Assembly: GCF_037975245.1 (NCBI RefSeq)
Contig: NC_092568.1
Location: forward strand, 29,580,001-29,640,000
Source: Apostichopus japonicus
Lineage: Eukaryota; Echinodermata; Holothuroidea; Aspidochirotida; Stichopodidae
Length of the DNA: 60,000 bases
Direction: 5' to 3'
Shown here: positions 23,813 to 33,673 of the stretch, in pieces
Layout: each line of letters opens with the position of its first letter
Position numbering within the stretch: position 1 is the stretch's first letter
Program-made: the position numbers and the translations under genes
The notes under the pieces: generated by a model
Databases searched by the model: none
What the model saw: only the letters and a program-made list of their open reading frames with translations
Told to the model about the DNA's origin: nothing

Positions 23813-25655
23813 GTACAGTAAAACTGTGTATTCAAAATGGTCCGATTCAAGAAAATTTGCATCACCATACATTTGACGTTTGATGTGTAGCCATCTCAGC
23901 TTTAAATTTGGTTCAACTCAAAAACTGCTGGTTGTGTTGAGTTGTGAATGCAGTTTATATTTCAATGTACATTGGATTCATTCCTTGATAAGAGCATGTA
24001 AACTAGATCAGTTTTCAAATAGCCTGAGTAGAGAGTAGAAAGCACCAAAACTGGTGGTGGGGAGGGGGCAGGGGGGGTAGGGATGGGCAGTGGTGGATGG
24101 GGTTTCAGGTCTTTCCCCAGAAGCATTTTATTTTTGTGATGCATCGGTGACCCCACATTGGAAATAAGGCAGACTGTCAAAATTTCCACAGAAGTTAGAC
24201 ACCATACAAGACACAGAAAGCAAGACAAAATATTGGTAACAAAAATTATCAACAAGAAACCATGTTTCCAGCTCAGTTCATTATACCTATACAAGCAAAA
24301 GGAAAATGATCATATCAAAAATTCATCTTCACTAGCTTTTTACAAAGTCACATATCCATATCTCATATCAGACAAACAGAAACATAATTAGCCACGTTTT
24401 ACAAGTTCACATGTTCGACTCCAGCCTTAACCTCCCCCCCCCCCCCACCCTCGAAAAACAGGAAGCTACTTTCAGAAACACAGTCACTATATTGTACCAA
24501 GATTAGGTTCAAATTAAGTTTCAGACATAAAGGAAATCGTTTGCTCTTTCAACCAACAATGTTTTACAAGGTCAAAGGTTCAAAACCATTTAAATATGTA
24601 ATTGCTCTCTCAAAACTTATAAGCCATCTTATATAAGGTCACACATCCTATTCTGTGTACGCAAATAAAACTTCTTTACCCTCTCAGAAATATCAAACTT
24701 TGCCAGCTATCCTATACAGCAGTGTCTTTTTTCTTTCTCATCAGAATAGTTTCCAATCTTAAAGTTCTCAGAATAAATTAACTTTCAAAAGTATTTTCCA
24801 GGGATCTCTCACCCATGAAATCATTCTCAGATATTTCAAACTCAAAAAAAAAAGAAAAAAAAAAGCTATGAGAGGATGCTGTAGTTTGAAGATGAGTGAC
24901 AAGTATTATACTTTCTAGCATAATTTGTGGCAATACAAATGACATTCTCAATTAAAATAGCCTGAGCTTAATATCCACAATGAAAGTCTAATTGCTGAAA
25001 GCTATTACCATTACATTCATGTAACTCAGTTCACATATACAACAGGAGACTTAGCAGCAAAAATGTTTATTTTAAACTTCCCAGGTTTCATCACATATAT
25101 TTTAAGCATCATCCCTAAGCTGGTTACATAATATGTAAGCTATGTTGGTTCCCTAGCTGCTTCATTGGTAATGAAATGGTTCAGCCCCCAATTTAAGGTT
25201 GGATAAGCTCAATTAGACAAGAACCAAGGATTTGTTTCTGATCTCTCATGTTCATATCATGTCACAAACAAACTTGTGTTTATTCTTTTATAATATGTTG
25301 ACCATCATCTGTCCGTCCGTCAGGTTTTTGTAGATCCCTTTGTAAGGGCGCGATTTTCGAAAAAACTTGTCGTTCTTGCCAGTACGCTAATTTTTGGGTG
25401 TCACCTTTTGCAATTCCATCTTTATTCCAATTTATCCAGCCTAACGATGGACTCTTTGTGATTAATTTTGGTAATATTAATCAAACCATTCATTTTCACT
25501 GGTCATACCATGATCATTTTTTTACATTGCCTCGTTATTCAAATTACATAAAGTCTATCGCTTCACACTGACAATGGACTACATCGACTTTCTTGATAAT
25601 TAGCCTTCCAGTTTTTCCTCGTGAAAGTCCAAACGACATTTTCCAACTTTTATTT
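23813..25655. other. DNA between the array and the Nup133 stop codon, including the likely Nup133 3' UTR
   Basis: No separate gene is supported. On the minus strand this is downstream of the Nup133 stop codon. AATAAA motifs on that strand at 25421-25426 and 25279-25284 are candidate poly(A) signals. G-rich (24055-24085) and C-rich (24431-24447) runs occur farther left. Confidence 0.45.
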
Positions 25656-25786
25656 TCAGGATTGGTTTAATTTTTCCATTCCGAGTCGCAAAAGATACTG
25701 GAAATTCTTGCTCTCTTTGACAGGAGACAACTCTTCAGAGTCTAGCAGTTCGTCGGGGGACGGTAAAAACTCTTCCTTCGGACTGT
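25656..25786 (-). CDS. NUP133: Nup133 exon 32, last exon with stop codon
   Basis: 131 nt, KEEFLPSPDELLDSEELS then NFQYLLRLGMEKL, ending in TGA at 25656-25658. It matches the vertebrate C-terminus SEYLPEVKDLL and FEFVLKANYEY, the Nup107-contacting end. Acceptor TTTTCAG. The total frame closes exactly. Confidence 0.9.
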
Positions 25787-26224
25787 CTGAAAATTTGAAA
25801 AAAGTAAAAGAAATGATTAAAAAAACAAAACAAAAGGTGGTATACCCAAGTCTTATTGACAGGAAATGTCACATGACAAGGTTCTTTGAAGGAACTGAAC
25901 ATTGACATCGCTTGATTTTGCTTTTATCTCTTTCCTGTATCCATATTTACAATTTAAACTCTAAAGTTCTTCCTTTGTCTACTTCTTGTGTCTTCATTAA
26001 AATTAAACTCCAAATTGTTACAGACCTGTTTTGATACTCTGCATCAGAAATGGTATATTACAACATACCATTGGATCTTTTATATTTTTATATTTTCAAA
26101 TGAATCCTTATTTCAAAATGCAACAAAAATGTACACAGTGGGAAAATGTACTATATTTGGGCACTCCATACTTTGTGCCCCAATATTTTCTTATACTGAT
26201 CAATTTCCTGTTACTTCCCTCCAG

Positions 26225-26290
26225 AGCACCCTCTTCTGAGCCCCCCTCTTCTGAGCCCCATCTTCTGAGCCCCCCTCTTCTGAGGGAGTT
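26225..26290. repeat. Short tandem repeat of CCTCTTCTGAGC type
   Basis: About five units of 11-15 bp (CCCTCTTCTGAGCCC, CATCTTCTGAGC) in the last Nup133 intron. No function is apparent. Confidence 0.7.
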
Positions 26291-26370
26291 TGGATCTACC
26301 ACTGATACATAACTAGCATTTCTCATATTTAACTTGTTCTCCCATATATAGGAGGACTCCCATATATAGG

Positions 26371-26625
26371 AGTGTTAGCCCAGTGGTTAAGGCCGGTGCC
26401 TTCCAATCATAAGGTCCCCAGTTCGAGTCACTCCAAGATTAATGCATGTCGTCCAGTTACAGAGTTGTTGACAAGTGAATATTCATAATCATGGACTTTA
26501 AATATGAATGTAAGAGACTGACTTTGGTCAGCTTGCAGCTTTGATAAGCCAATGATGGCTTCTTTGCGAGTTCCTACTTGCAGGAGGATCTAAAATACAA
26601 ACATACATACATACATATATGTTAA
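26371..26625 (+). mobile_element. tRNA-derived SINE
   Basis: The head has a pol III A box (TTAGCCCAGTGGTTAAGG) and a B box (CAGTTCGAGTCACTCC) spaced as in a tRNA. An unrelated body follows, ending in AGGAGGATCTAAAATACAAA and a (CATA)n tail. It lies in the last Nup133 intron, antisense to the gene. A 3' fragment of the same family sits at 44939-44985 in the opposite orientation. Confidence 0.8.
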
Positions 26626-26657
26626 AAACAATTTGCAAAATAGAGACAATTCCTTAC

Positions 26658-26707
26658 CACTGTAAGCCTGCATCGCCATTAGAGCTGTTTTGAAGAACAC
26701 TGTTTGC
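26658..26707 (-). CDS. NUP133: Nup133 exon 31 (50 nt)
   Basis: RQTVFFKTALMAMQAYS, aligning with vertebrate DSIFVKILQKLLKDGI. Acceptor CTGTAG, donor GTAAGG. The SINE copy starts about 35 bp downstream in the intron. Confidence 0.82.
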
Positions 26708-26932
26708 CTACAGAACTGGAATGGGTCAGCTCCAGGAATTTCAGTCCAGCTACAAAAAAGCAGAAACAGAAAAATATTTAAATCGACGAGAATTCATTAA
26801 GATTCTCTACATTGGTGGTCTTGTTCCAATCACATTAAATATTTGTACATTAATTTTGGAAATCAAATTGATCTGTGCCAGTAACCATGGAAACTATATA
26901 ATCTCTACAAAGCATGATTGAAATTATTTCAC

Positions 26933-26994
26933 CTGTTTCTCAAAATTGCTCTTGACCATATCCTTTGTCTGATGGTGGGTACTTTGGGATCCTC
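26933..26994 (-). CDS. NUP133: Nup133 exon 30, beyond the transposon
   Basis: 62 nt, EDPKVPTIRQRIWSRAILRN, aligning with vertebrate [20 protein letters not shown]. Phase 0 at the start fits exon 29, which lies 12 kb away. The acceptor CCAACAG is preceded by TTATTTCCTTTT. The transposon end at 27026 lies only 31 bp upstream of the AG. Donor GTGAAA. Confidence 0.85.
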
Positions 26995-27025
26995 CTGTTG
27001 GAAAAGGAAATAATTGTATTAAGTA

Positions 27026-27180
27026 TAGTCAGTGGGCCGAACCCCAAATATATGCTTAAAAATTGACATCCGTTGCATTCTTTAGTCACTAAGGTTTGAT
27101 GGTTGGGTATGGTTGAGGAACACCTGAACAATATATTTTCACTTGTTGTCCAGTGAAAAGCGAGTTACTCTTTGAGAAAT
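27026..27180 (+). repeat. Left terminal inverted repeat of the 10.4-kb transposon
   Basis: Begins TAGTCAGTGGGCCGAACCCC. It pairs with 37265-37417 along about 150 bp at roughly 70% identity by eye, highest in the outer 20 bp and around GAGTTACT. Confidence 0.8.
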
Positions 27181-27328
27181 CGAAGGATTTTGAGGGGGAA
27201 AATTCACACACTGTAACGCCATATAGTAGTTCTGCTATTTATTTTTTGCTGAAAAATAAAAATTCAGGCAATGTCAATGATAACTGCAGACAATGAAATA
27301 TACGAATGAAATATACAAATGACCAAAA

Positions 27329-29274
27329 CAGTGGCGGAGAAACAGGGGGGGGTTGGGGGGGTTTTAACCCCCCCACTTTTTGAAGAGGGGGGGTTGGCCC
27401 ACACAATCAACCCCCCCTAGTTTTTGCCAGTAATGTTCTGTTATAGCCTATGTTATGTGCTCCAAATGGCATAATAAATCAAATTATTAAATTTGAAATT
27501 GTTAAAGTCATTTCAACCTTTTACCTGGTAGGCTACATCAACAATTAACGACCGAAAACCGAGTTAGAATTGACCGACACATTATTTCTAGCCCCTTTCC
27601 CCCACCTTGCGCATTGGAACTTGTAGCTCATAGCGCTAACTTCACCCCACAACAGAAATACACAAAAAAACGTTTTGTTGCTGTTGAATAGCTTTGGAAC
27701 TGTATACACTTGCCAACTTCAACGAGGTGAAGGAAGGAAAAGAAAAAGAAGAAAGAGAGAAAAGGACCAAAGGATGGAGTAGAAAATACAGCAAGAAAAC
27801 GGGAAGAGAAAGAGGAACAGTGACAAAATTATTCGAATTTGTAAAGCAAACAGCAGATATCACATCATATCAGTGAGCATGAAAATGGCGTTCCACGATA
27901 AACAGCCTCCAAACCATGGGCGCAGATCCTGGTGAGGACAGCGGGACGCGTCCCCACCAACTTTTTCAGTAGTGGGGACATGATATACCGTGTCCCCACC
28001 AATTTGTCTTTGCATTTCAAGTTCCCCTGTATGGAACTTTGGCGCAGTTTGATCCAGCATTGTGCAAATGACATGCAGCAGTTCTCATTTTATTGTATTT
28101 TATCCACAGTTGTTAAATATAGGACGGAAATCGCATTTGCAGCAGTCTATATTTGTTTTCTGGGAGAGGACCCCAAACCCATCGTATATACAAAAGTCTA
28201 CTTGGATTATTTGTCCCCTGATTTTCTTTCTGCAGACGCCCATGTATTTCTCCAAACTAAATTTCTAAGCAATGAGATCTAAAACTTAAGGAGGTTTAGG
28301 AGCATCGTTAGGTCTGGGAAGTGTTATTTCCGGCGATCTGGGAGGTATATTTGCCCCAAAAAATCGTACGCTACGCGCGAACCCATGGTCGCGCTCCGCT
28401 TAGATAGTGTCATAGAACAGACACGCGTCCCCACCATTATCCAAGACTGATCTGCGCCCATGGTCAAAACTGTCGATGTGTGTAGTGTTCGGTTTCGGAA
28501 ATATCTGGTATATTTTTATTTCCTTCAACGAAATTTTTTAGTAGCCGTCTGAATTTTCGAAAATTCCCTAACCAACATTCTTCATCATACTTCATCATAC
28601 TCGTGCAATTTTGACCCGTCTGTTAGGGTTTGAAGGAGGTTTTTTCTATATCGGTTGCCCATAGATGATATTTTGTGCAACAGTATGGGTATGTTTTGAA
28701 GTGAATTTATTCACGAGAATTGTGAATTTTCAAATTCTGAACAGTGGGGCTGACGGATATTGTGGGCCGCGATGAAGAATCACCTACAAAAGCAATGATC
28801 CACAGGATATGTGATGAAGTCGAACATGATGTGTGACTGGTGACAATCTTCAAAAAGGTTATAGATGAGAAAAAAAGTATTTGGAAAAAACTTGGTTGTC
28901 AGGCAAAAGTGTACATATGGTTGGTCAGTTTCAAACCATTTCAAGTGCCATTTCCGGTGATCTGGGGGTACCAAAACCAGAAATTGTCTTGTACGCTGCG
29001 CGCCAACCAATGGTGGCGCTCCGCTTAGATAGTAATACGCGCCCCCCGGGTTAGAAAATCCTGCATACATGTCCCCCTGGTTAAATCCAGCTTTTTAAGG
29101 CCAGGGCAGTGCCATTTACTGCAATCTGGGAGGCAATATTTGCCAAAATATTCTTGTGCACTTCGCTCCAACTTATGGTGGCGCTCCACTTAGATAGTGA
29201 GCCAGCAGTTATGACTTTTTATTTCATCAATGGCCTGCAACCCCCCCACTTCTGACAAGAAATCTCCGCCACTG
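27329..29274. mobile_element. 1946-bp composite hAT-like element nested in the transposon
   Basis: The ends are CAGTGGCGGAGA (27329) and TCTCCGCCACTG (ending 29274), flanked by the identical 8-bp duplication GACCAAAA (27321-27328, 29275-29282). The inner part 28540-28990 is the reverse-orientation relative of the element at 3938-5110. Three copies of the shared ~90-bp module occur, near 28316-28410, 28945-29030 and 29108-29200. A further element is nested inside. No transposase gene is present. Confidence 0.85.
27915..28462. mobile_element. 548-bp element nested within the composite hAT-like element
   Basis: Inverted ends CATGGGCGCAGATC and GATCTGCGCCCATG are perfect over 14 bp. Flanking octamers CTCCAAAC and GTCAAAAC agree at 6 of 8, consistent with an aged 8-bp duplication. 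The interior carries CGCGTCCCCACCA near both ends and one ~90-bp module. Confidence 0.75.
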
Positions 29275-29282
29275 GACCAAAA

Positions 29283-30698
29283 CATGGACATAAAGTGAAA
29301 AGGTCGAAGGTCAAAGTCATGACCTCAAGGGATACTTAACTGTTGGAAATACATTAATATTTGTTGATATTTTGAATACAAGTGCATTTATTTTTTTGGA
29401 AAAACAAACCATTCATCCACCGCCTTGACCTGAAATGAAATATATTACATGATATGAAATATAACAAAATAGTTTTGCAAAGAAGGAAAATTGTTAAGAA
29501 ATGAGCTGTGTTGCATATTAACAGATGCCACCAAAAGGACTTGTGCTATGTTATGTACAAAAATGTTTTTCATGTAGTTTCTTGTAAGTTTAACTTAATC
29601 TGTGAGGGGAATACTGAGTGATGTTAAGTAATTAAATACATTGGCTCAATAGTTCACTTATTGAGCTCATTCCTTTTTAAATATAAATGCATCATGCAAC
29701 AGAAGATCCAAAGGGGGTCAGCCGGTCAGAACCCCCTGGGAATTGTTAAATATATTGATTTTATGAGATACAAAAAATTCGTCAACAGTAGCCTATCATC
29801 CACATACAAATTTTAAAAAAGGCATTGAAACTTGGGTCACAATTTAATGACGATTAACATTTTGGATCTGTATTTCATCACTCTAATTTGTTTCTACCCC
29901 TGCCACCCCCCCCCCCCCCCCCAAAAAAAACACATACACTTTCTGGAAAACGTCAAGGTGCATATACAAAAAGAACACATTTATAACAAATTGAAGCATG
30001 TGTTTGTAGCAGCATCAAGGGCATATTTCAAACATGAGGAGAAAAACAGGTTCATTTGGTAATTAAATCAGTCATGACAAGTGTTATTGGACATCTTGAG
30101 CCATTGCTTGAAATAAAAAATCATCAATTTTACCCATGTGTGCCATTGCTTGGAACTTGACAAACCTTGATCCTGCTATTACAAAAAAAATGGTTAAATT
30201 GCATTGATAAATTATACTTAAGTTTGAAATCTATCTTTCAAAAACATGATTTATCAGCAGAACAACTTATTATCATATAAGGAAACACCATAAGTGACAA
30301 CATGTTTGCACATCAGCAAGACACCCTATTGTACAATTGTTTTCCTTTAAAATGTACCTTTAATTTTTTAATTTTCCACAATTGGATGGATCCATAAAAT
30401 AAATGTACCATTGGTATTGGTAATTTATAAACTTCAAATCCCCTTTAGACAAACTAGTAACCAAATCCAAGGTGAAATCAATAGACTGAAAAATAAAGAA
30501 AAACAAAACATTATTTGTAACTAAGTGTGTAACTATGACAGCTCACCTGTTTGTTCCAAGTTAATCATGGTACGAAAGGTGGCAACTTCAACTGTCAATA
30601 TCTCAAAAAAGGTACATAGGAGTTAAATGTCAACTAGAATGATTAGATTATGTTCCTCTTTAACATATCAAAATGAGATTTTGACCTGGACTATTCTT
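29283..30698. other. Non-coding left flank of the transposon
   Basis: AT-rich sequence between the nested element and the end of the transposase gene. I see no gene. There is a C-run at 29907 and a short palindrome around 29712-29737 (GGGGGTCAGC with AACCCCC). Confidence 0.5.
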
Positions 30699-30868
30699 TT
30701 AAAGGAATGCTGCACTGGCCCCAAATATGCCAGATATATAAATATGAATTTAGAATAAGAATGTTTGAAAACATGTTGGAAAGTAAAAACCTCAAGGAAA
30801 GTCATTTTTTCAAAACTGCTAGCGATTTAAGCATGCTATAATTTGGGGCCAGTGCAGACTACCATTAA
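30699..30868. mobile_element. TTAA-type miniature element, copy B
   Basis: Inverted ends TTAAAGGAATGCTGCACTGG and, as reverse complement, TTAATGGTAGTCTGCACTGG, each followed by CCCCAAAT. TTAA on both sides (30699-30702, 30865-30868) is the target sequence of piggyBac-type elements. It sits ten bases downstream of the stop codon of the transposon gene. A second copy is at 2814-3001. Confidence 0.8.
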
Positions 30869-30877
30869 GTTGAAATT

Positions 30878-33673
30878 CTATTCTAAGATCTCTTCTTCAT
30901 CACTGTCTCCATAATCATTAGCATCATCGTTGTAACCAGCAGAAGCAGCATCTCTCCTATTGGTACATGTCTTGCATGTGCAAGCTTCTGTGCAGTTGAG
31001 TGAATTTTTTTTGCATTGGCAAACATTTGTAGAGCAGTTCTTTTTGCAACGACAGCTTAAAAGTTCCATTATTGCCTTTGGAGCTGGAGGTAATGTCATC
31101 CAAGCAATTACAATTCCAGTCCCGTCCATTTTCCAGCCCTGTCCAATAGGGGTAGGGAGTTCAGGGAATGCTTTTAGAGCATTTCTCCAGATATATGCCT
31201 GATAATTTGCCCTCTTGATGTGTAAAGACAAAGAATCCTTGTTTGGTGGTAGGTGCGAGCTTTTCACTTGAGTTCTTGTAAAATTCTCATGTCTAAGCTG
31301 ATTCACTGATGTTGTTGTTTCAGAACCGTACAGCTTACAAACAAAAGTTTCACACTCAATGAGCAGAGATTCAGTTACTACTGCATGGGATCCAAGCTGA
31401 TTCATGGCACTAACAGCACCATCATCATTTAGGAAACTGGATAGGCTCTTTGCTTTCCCTTTACCGTAAAATGAACTAACAGAGTCACAGCCGGTAAATG
31501 CATGCAATCCAAGCAAGCCTCTTGCCTTATCTATGCCTAACGATGTTGATATGCTTCCAATGTCAATAATTCTTCTCTTGTTCTTAGTGCCAGTGTCAAA
31601 GTACAAACAAGATTGGATAGACTGATAATGAGTCACACCCAAGACTGCAACATCTGTATCTGGACTTCTTATAACAACAGCTGGATGGTCTTTTGCAGCG
31701 TGTTCAGCATGTAAAAACATCCGTGTGTCTGCTTCTTCATGGTTACAGAACAATTCTGGAATCTCCACCGATGATATTTGAGTCCCATCACTTGTTAGAG
31801 AGTGACACTTTTCTCCATGAGCAACAACCAATTTTATACCTTGTAGCTTTCTTGCAAAGTGTGGTTTCCTCCATTCATCAAACAGAAATTGGATAAGTTC
31901 ACTCTTGTTTTGGCCATTTGCAAGATATTTCTTCCACTGCATTGGTTTTTTCTGTGCGGCTGACATGACTTTAACTCGCATGTCTCCTGAAGAAGCCCTA
32001 CTTTGTCGCTCAGCAGTTTTGATGCTCAATGGTAGATATCTATCTGGAACAAAATCCACCCTTTTGCATCTTGAAGATCTTGTGACTGTTAAAAGCATGC
32101 TTAGGACTTTCTCTGCAAATTCACCAAATGTAGAAGCATCACAATTAACAAGTTGCTGTAACACAGCCATTGCATCAAATATCCAAGCAGGATTCTGTTC
32201 AGCTACCCTTTTGACTTCCATTGGTGCATGGTCCTTTTCTAGGAGTTGGAGAAGTTTTGACTTGCAAGTCTTGACCAAACATCCTCCAGGTGTGGCGAGG
32301 GAATATGGATAGGTTCCAAGAGTGTAGGTGAACATATCCTGAAGATCGACTTTCCGTTGGAGATTGTTATTGATCACCAATATCGAGCTGAAGAGATTTC
32401 GATCTTCCTGAACATTAACTGTGGGAGAGACTTTTACCACTTTCTTTATGCTGTTGAAAGTTTTCAATTTCGAAAGCTTCAGTGTGGAATAAAAGTCTGT
32501 GTTGTTTGTCAAGAGCCTATCATTCACAAATTTTAAAAACCTTTCCTCACCAATGGCTTTTGCACTCAACAAATCAGAATGAACTTCAGGAGGAGGGACA
32601 TATCCTGCTGTGAGATGCATTAGCTGGTCGCAATCTTCAGTGAACGGATTTGCAAAACCTTCAACGGTATCCATCACTCTTAAGACATCTTCCTCATCCC
32701 TCTGAAGTCGACTTTGGTCCTTATGATGCCAGACAGAGCTGTCATTTAGTCCTGCCAGTTCTCTGCATTTGGCCACAGTTGCAGCTCTCTCTGGGGATGA
32801 CAGTATCCACTTTGCCACAGCACCACTCTTAAGACTAAACCCAATAATTCCACCTGGAGACTTGGTATCTTTATTGAAGGTCTGCTCAATGGCCATGTCA
32901 CAGGCCACCTGTCCAAACTTGTTGTTTCTCGAGCGTTGAACAACGAACTCGCCTGAATGTAGCTGCTGGCTAACACTGGGATAGGTGTTTGGTAAAACCA
33001 TCATCTCTAACCAGTAAACTGAGCAATACCTCATATAATTGTGCCTGTCATATGCACACATCCAAGGCAACATAGATCGAATTGCAGCAAGGTGTAACTT
33101 AAAATTGCCTGTTCTTGTTGCTCTGATAAAATTCAGCTTATCTTGCATCATGTCCAGGAAAGATGACCAGAAAGAAAACATCTCAGATTGATGACCCAGG
33201 CAGAATTCAGTGTACATGTCCTGAAGTTTCTGAAAGTCTTCATTTGTCAGGTACCTTTGAAGCTTTTTAGCATCACTTCCGATGAGTTTAAGTTGACCGA
33301 CAACTTTGTCCTTAATTTCTGCATGTGCGACCATGTCCTGTGTCTCCAAAAATGACTGCCAGCGTAAACGATGAAGAGCTTCGTAAACGATCTTGAAGAT
33401 TCGGGTTGCTCTGTTGTAGTGCTTTCCATTCATCACACCATTCATTGAGCCAGAAGCAAGAATGCCCGATTCAATCAGTATGTCTTCCAAGCCTGCATCC
33501 CTGAATCTTTTCCCTATCACTGCCAGCATAACACAGGTTGTGTGGAAAGCTCCCAGTCGTAAGACAATCTTGCTAATTTTCTCCTTCTCTTTCCAAAGAA
33601 CCTGCTGTGCTTTACAGTATATTGCCTCATCGAGCACAACAACTACCTCTTCTTGATCTAGCTTTGAGCAAAT
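30878..33673 (-). CDS. Transposon protein, continuation after the TAA: XPG-like region and CXC domain
   Basis: 931 codons plus stop in the same frame as the preceding part. It starts ICSKLDQEEVVVVLDEAIYC, which continues the family sequence without a gap. Motifs in order: LRLGAFHTTCVMLAVIGKRF and LIESGILASGSMNGVM near the start; HEEADTRMFLHAEHA and SPDTDVAVLG near residues 1345-1370; HAFTGCDSVSSFYGKGKAKS near 1420, resembling the GCD-x-GKGK helix-hairpin region of XPG/FEN1 nucleases; and a CXC cysteine cluster (CRCKKNCSTNVCQCKKN, then CTCKTC) near 1570-1600, as in TSO1/tesmin DNA-binding proteins. An acidic tail ends the protein. Nuclease function is inferred. Confidence 0.75.
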   Translation of the reverse strand: MCSKLDQEEVVVVLDEAIYCKAQQVLWKEKEKISKIVLRLGAFHTTCVMLAVIGKRFRDAGLEDILIESGILASGSMNGVMNGKHYNRATRIFKIVYEALHRLRWQSFLETQDMVAHAEIKDKVVGQLKLIGSDAKKLQRYLTNEDFQKLQDMYTEFCLGHQSEMFSFWSSFLDMMQDKLNFIRATRTGNFKLHLAAIRSMLPWMCAYDRHNYMRYCSVYWLEMMVLPNTYPSVSQQLHSGEFVVQRSRNNKFGQVACDMAIEQTFNKDTKSPGGIIGFSLKSGAVAKWILSSPERAATVAKCRELAGLNDSSVWHHKDQSRLQRDEEDVLRVMDTVEGFANPFTEDCDQLMHLTAGYVPPPEVHSDLLSAKAIGEERFLKFVNDRLLTNNTDFYSTLKLSKLKTFNSIKKVVKVSPTVNVQEDRNLFSSILVINNNLQRKVDLQDMFTYTLGTYPYSLATPGGCLVKTCKSKLLQLLEKDHAPMEVKRVAEQNPAWIFDAMAVLQQLVNCDASTFGEFAEKVLSMLLTVTRSSRCKRVDFVPDRYLPLSIKTAERQSRASSGDMRVKVMSAAQKKPMQWKKYLANGQNKSELIQFLFDEWRKPHFARKLQGIKLVVAHGEKCHSLTSDGTQISSVEIPELFCNHEEADTRMFLHAEHAAKDHPAVVIRSPDTDVAVLGVTHYQSIQSCLYFDTGTKNKRRIIDIGSISTSLGIDKARGLLGLHAFTGCDSVSSFYGKGKAKSLSSFLNDDGAVSAMNQLGSHAVVTESLLIECETFVCKLYGSETTTSVNQLRHENFTRTQVKSSHLPPNKDSLSLHIKRANYQAYIWRNALKAFPELPTPIGQGWKMDGTGIVIAWMTLPPAPKAIMELLSCRCKKNCSTNVCQCKKNSLNCTEACTCKTCTNRRDAASAGYNDDANDYGDSDEEEILE

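Noticed and set aside
25621-25905. Plus-strand protein with a Ser-rich stretch
   Set aside because: It is the shadow of the last Nup133 exon on the other strand.
26371-26445. A genuine tRNA gene
   Set aside because: The A and B boxes are present but no proper acceptor stem closes, and a SINE body with a CATA tail follows.
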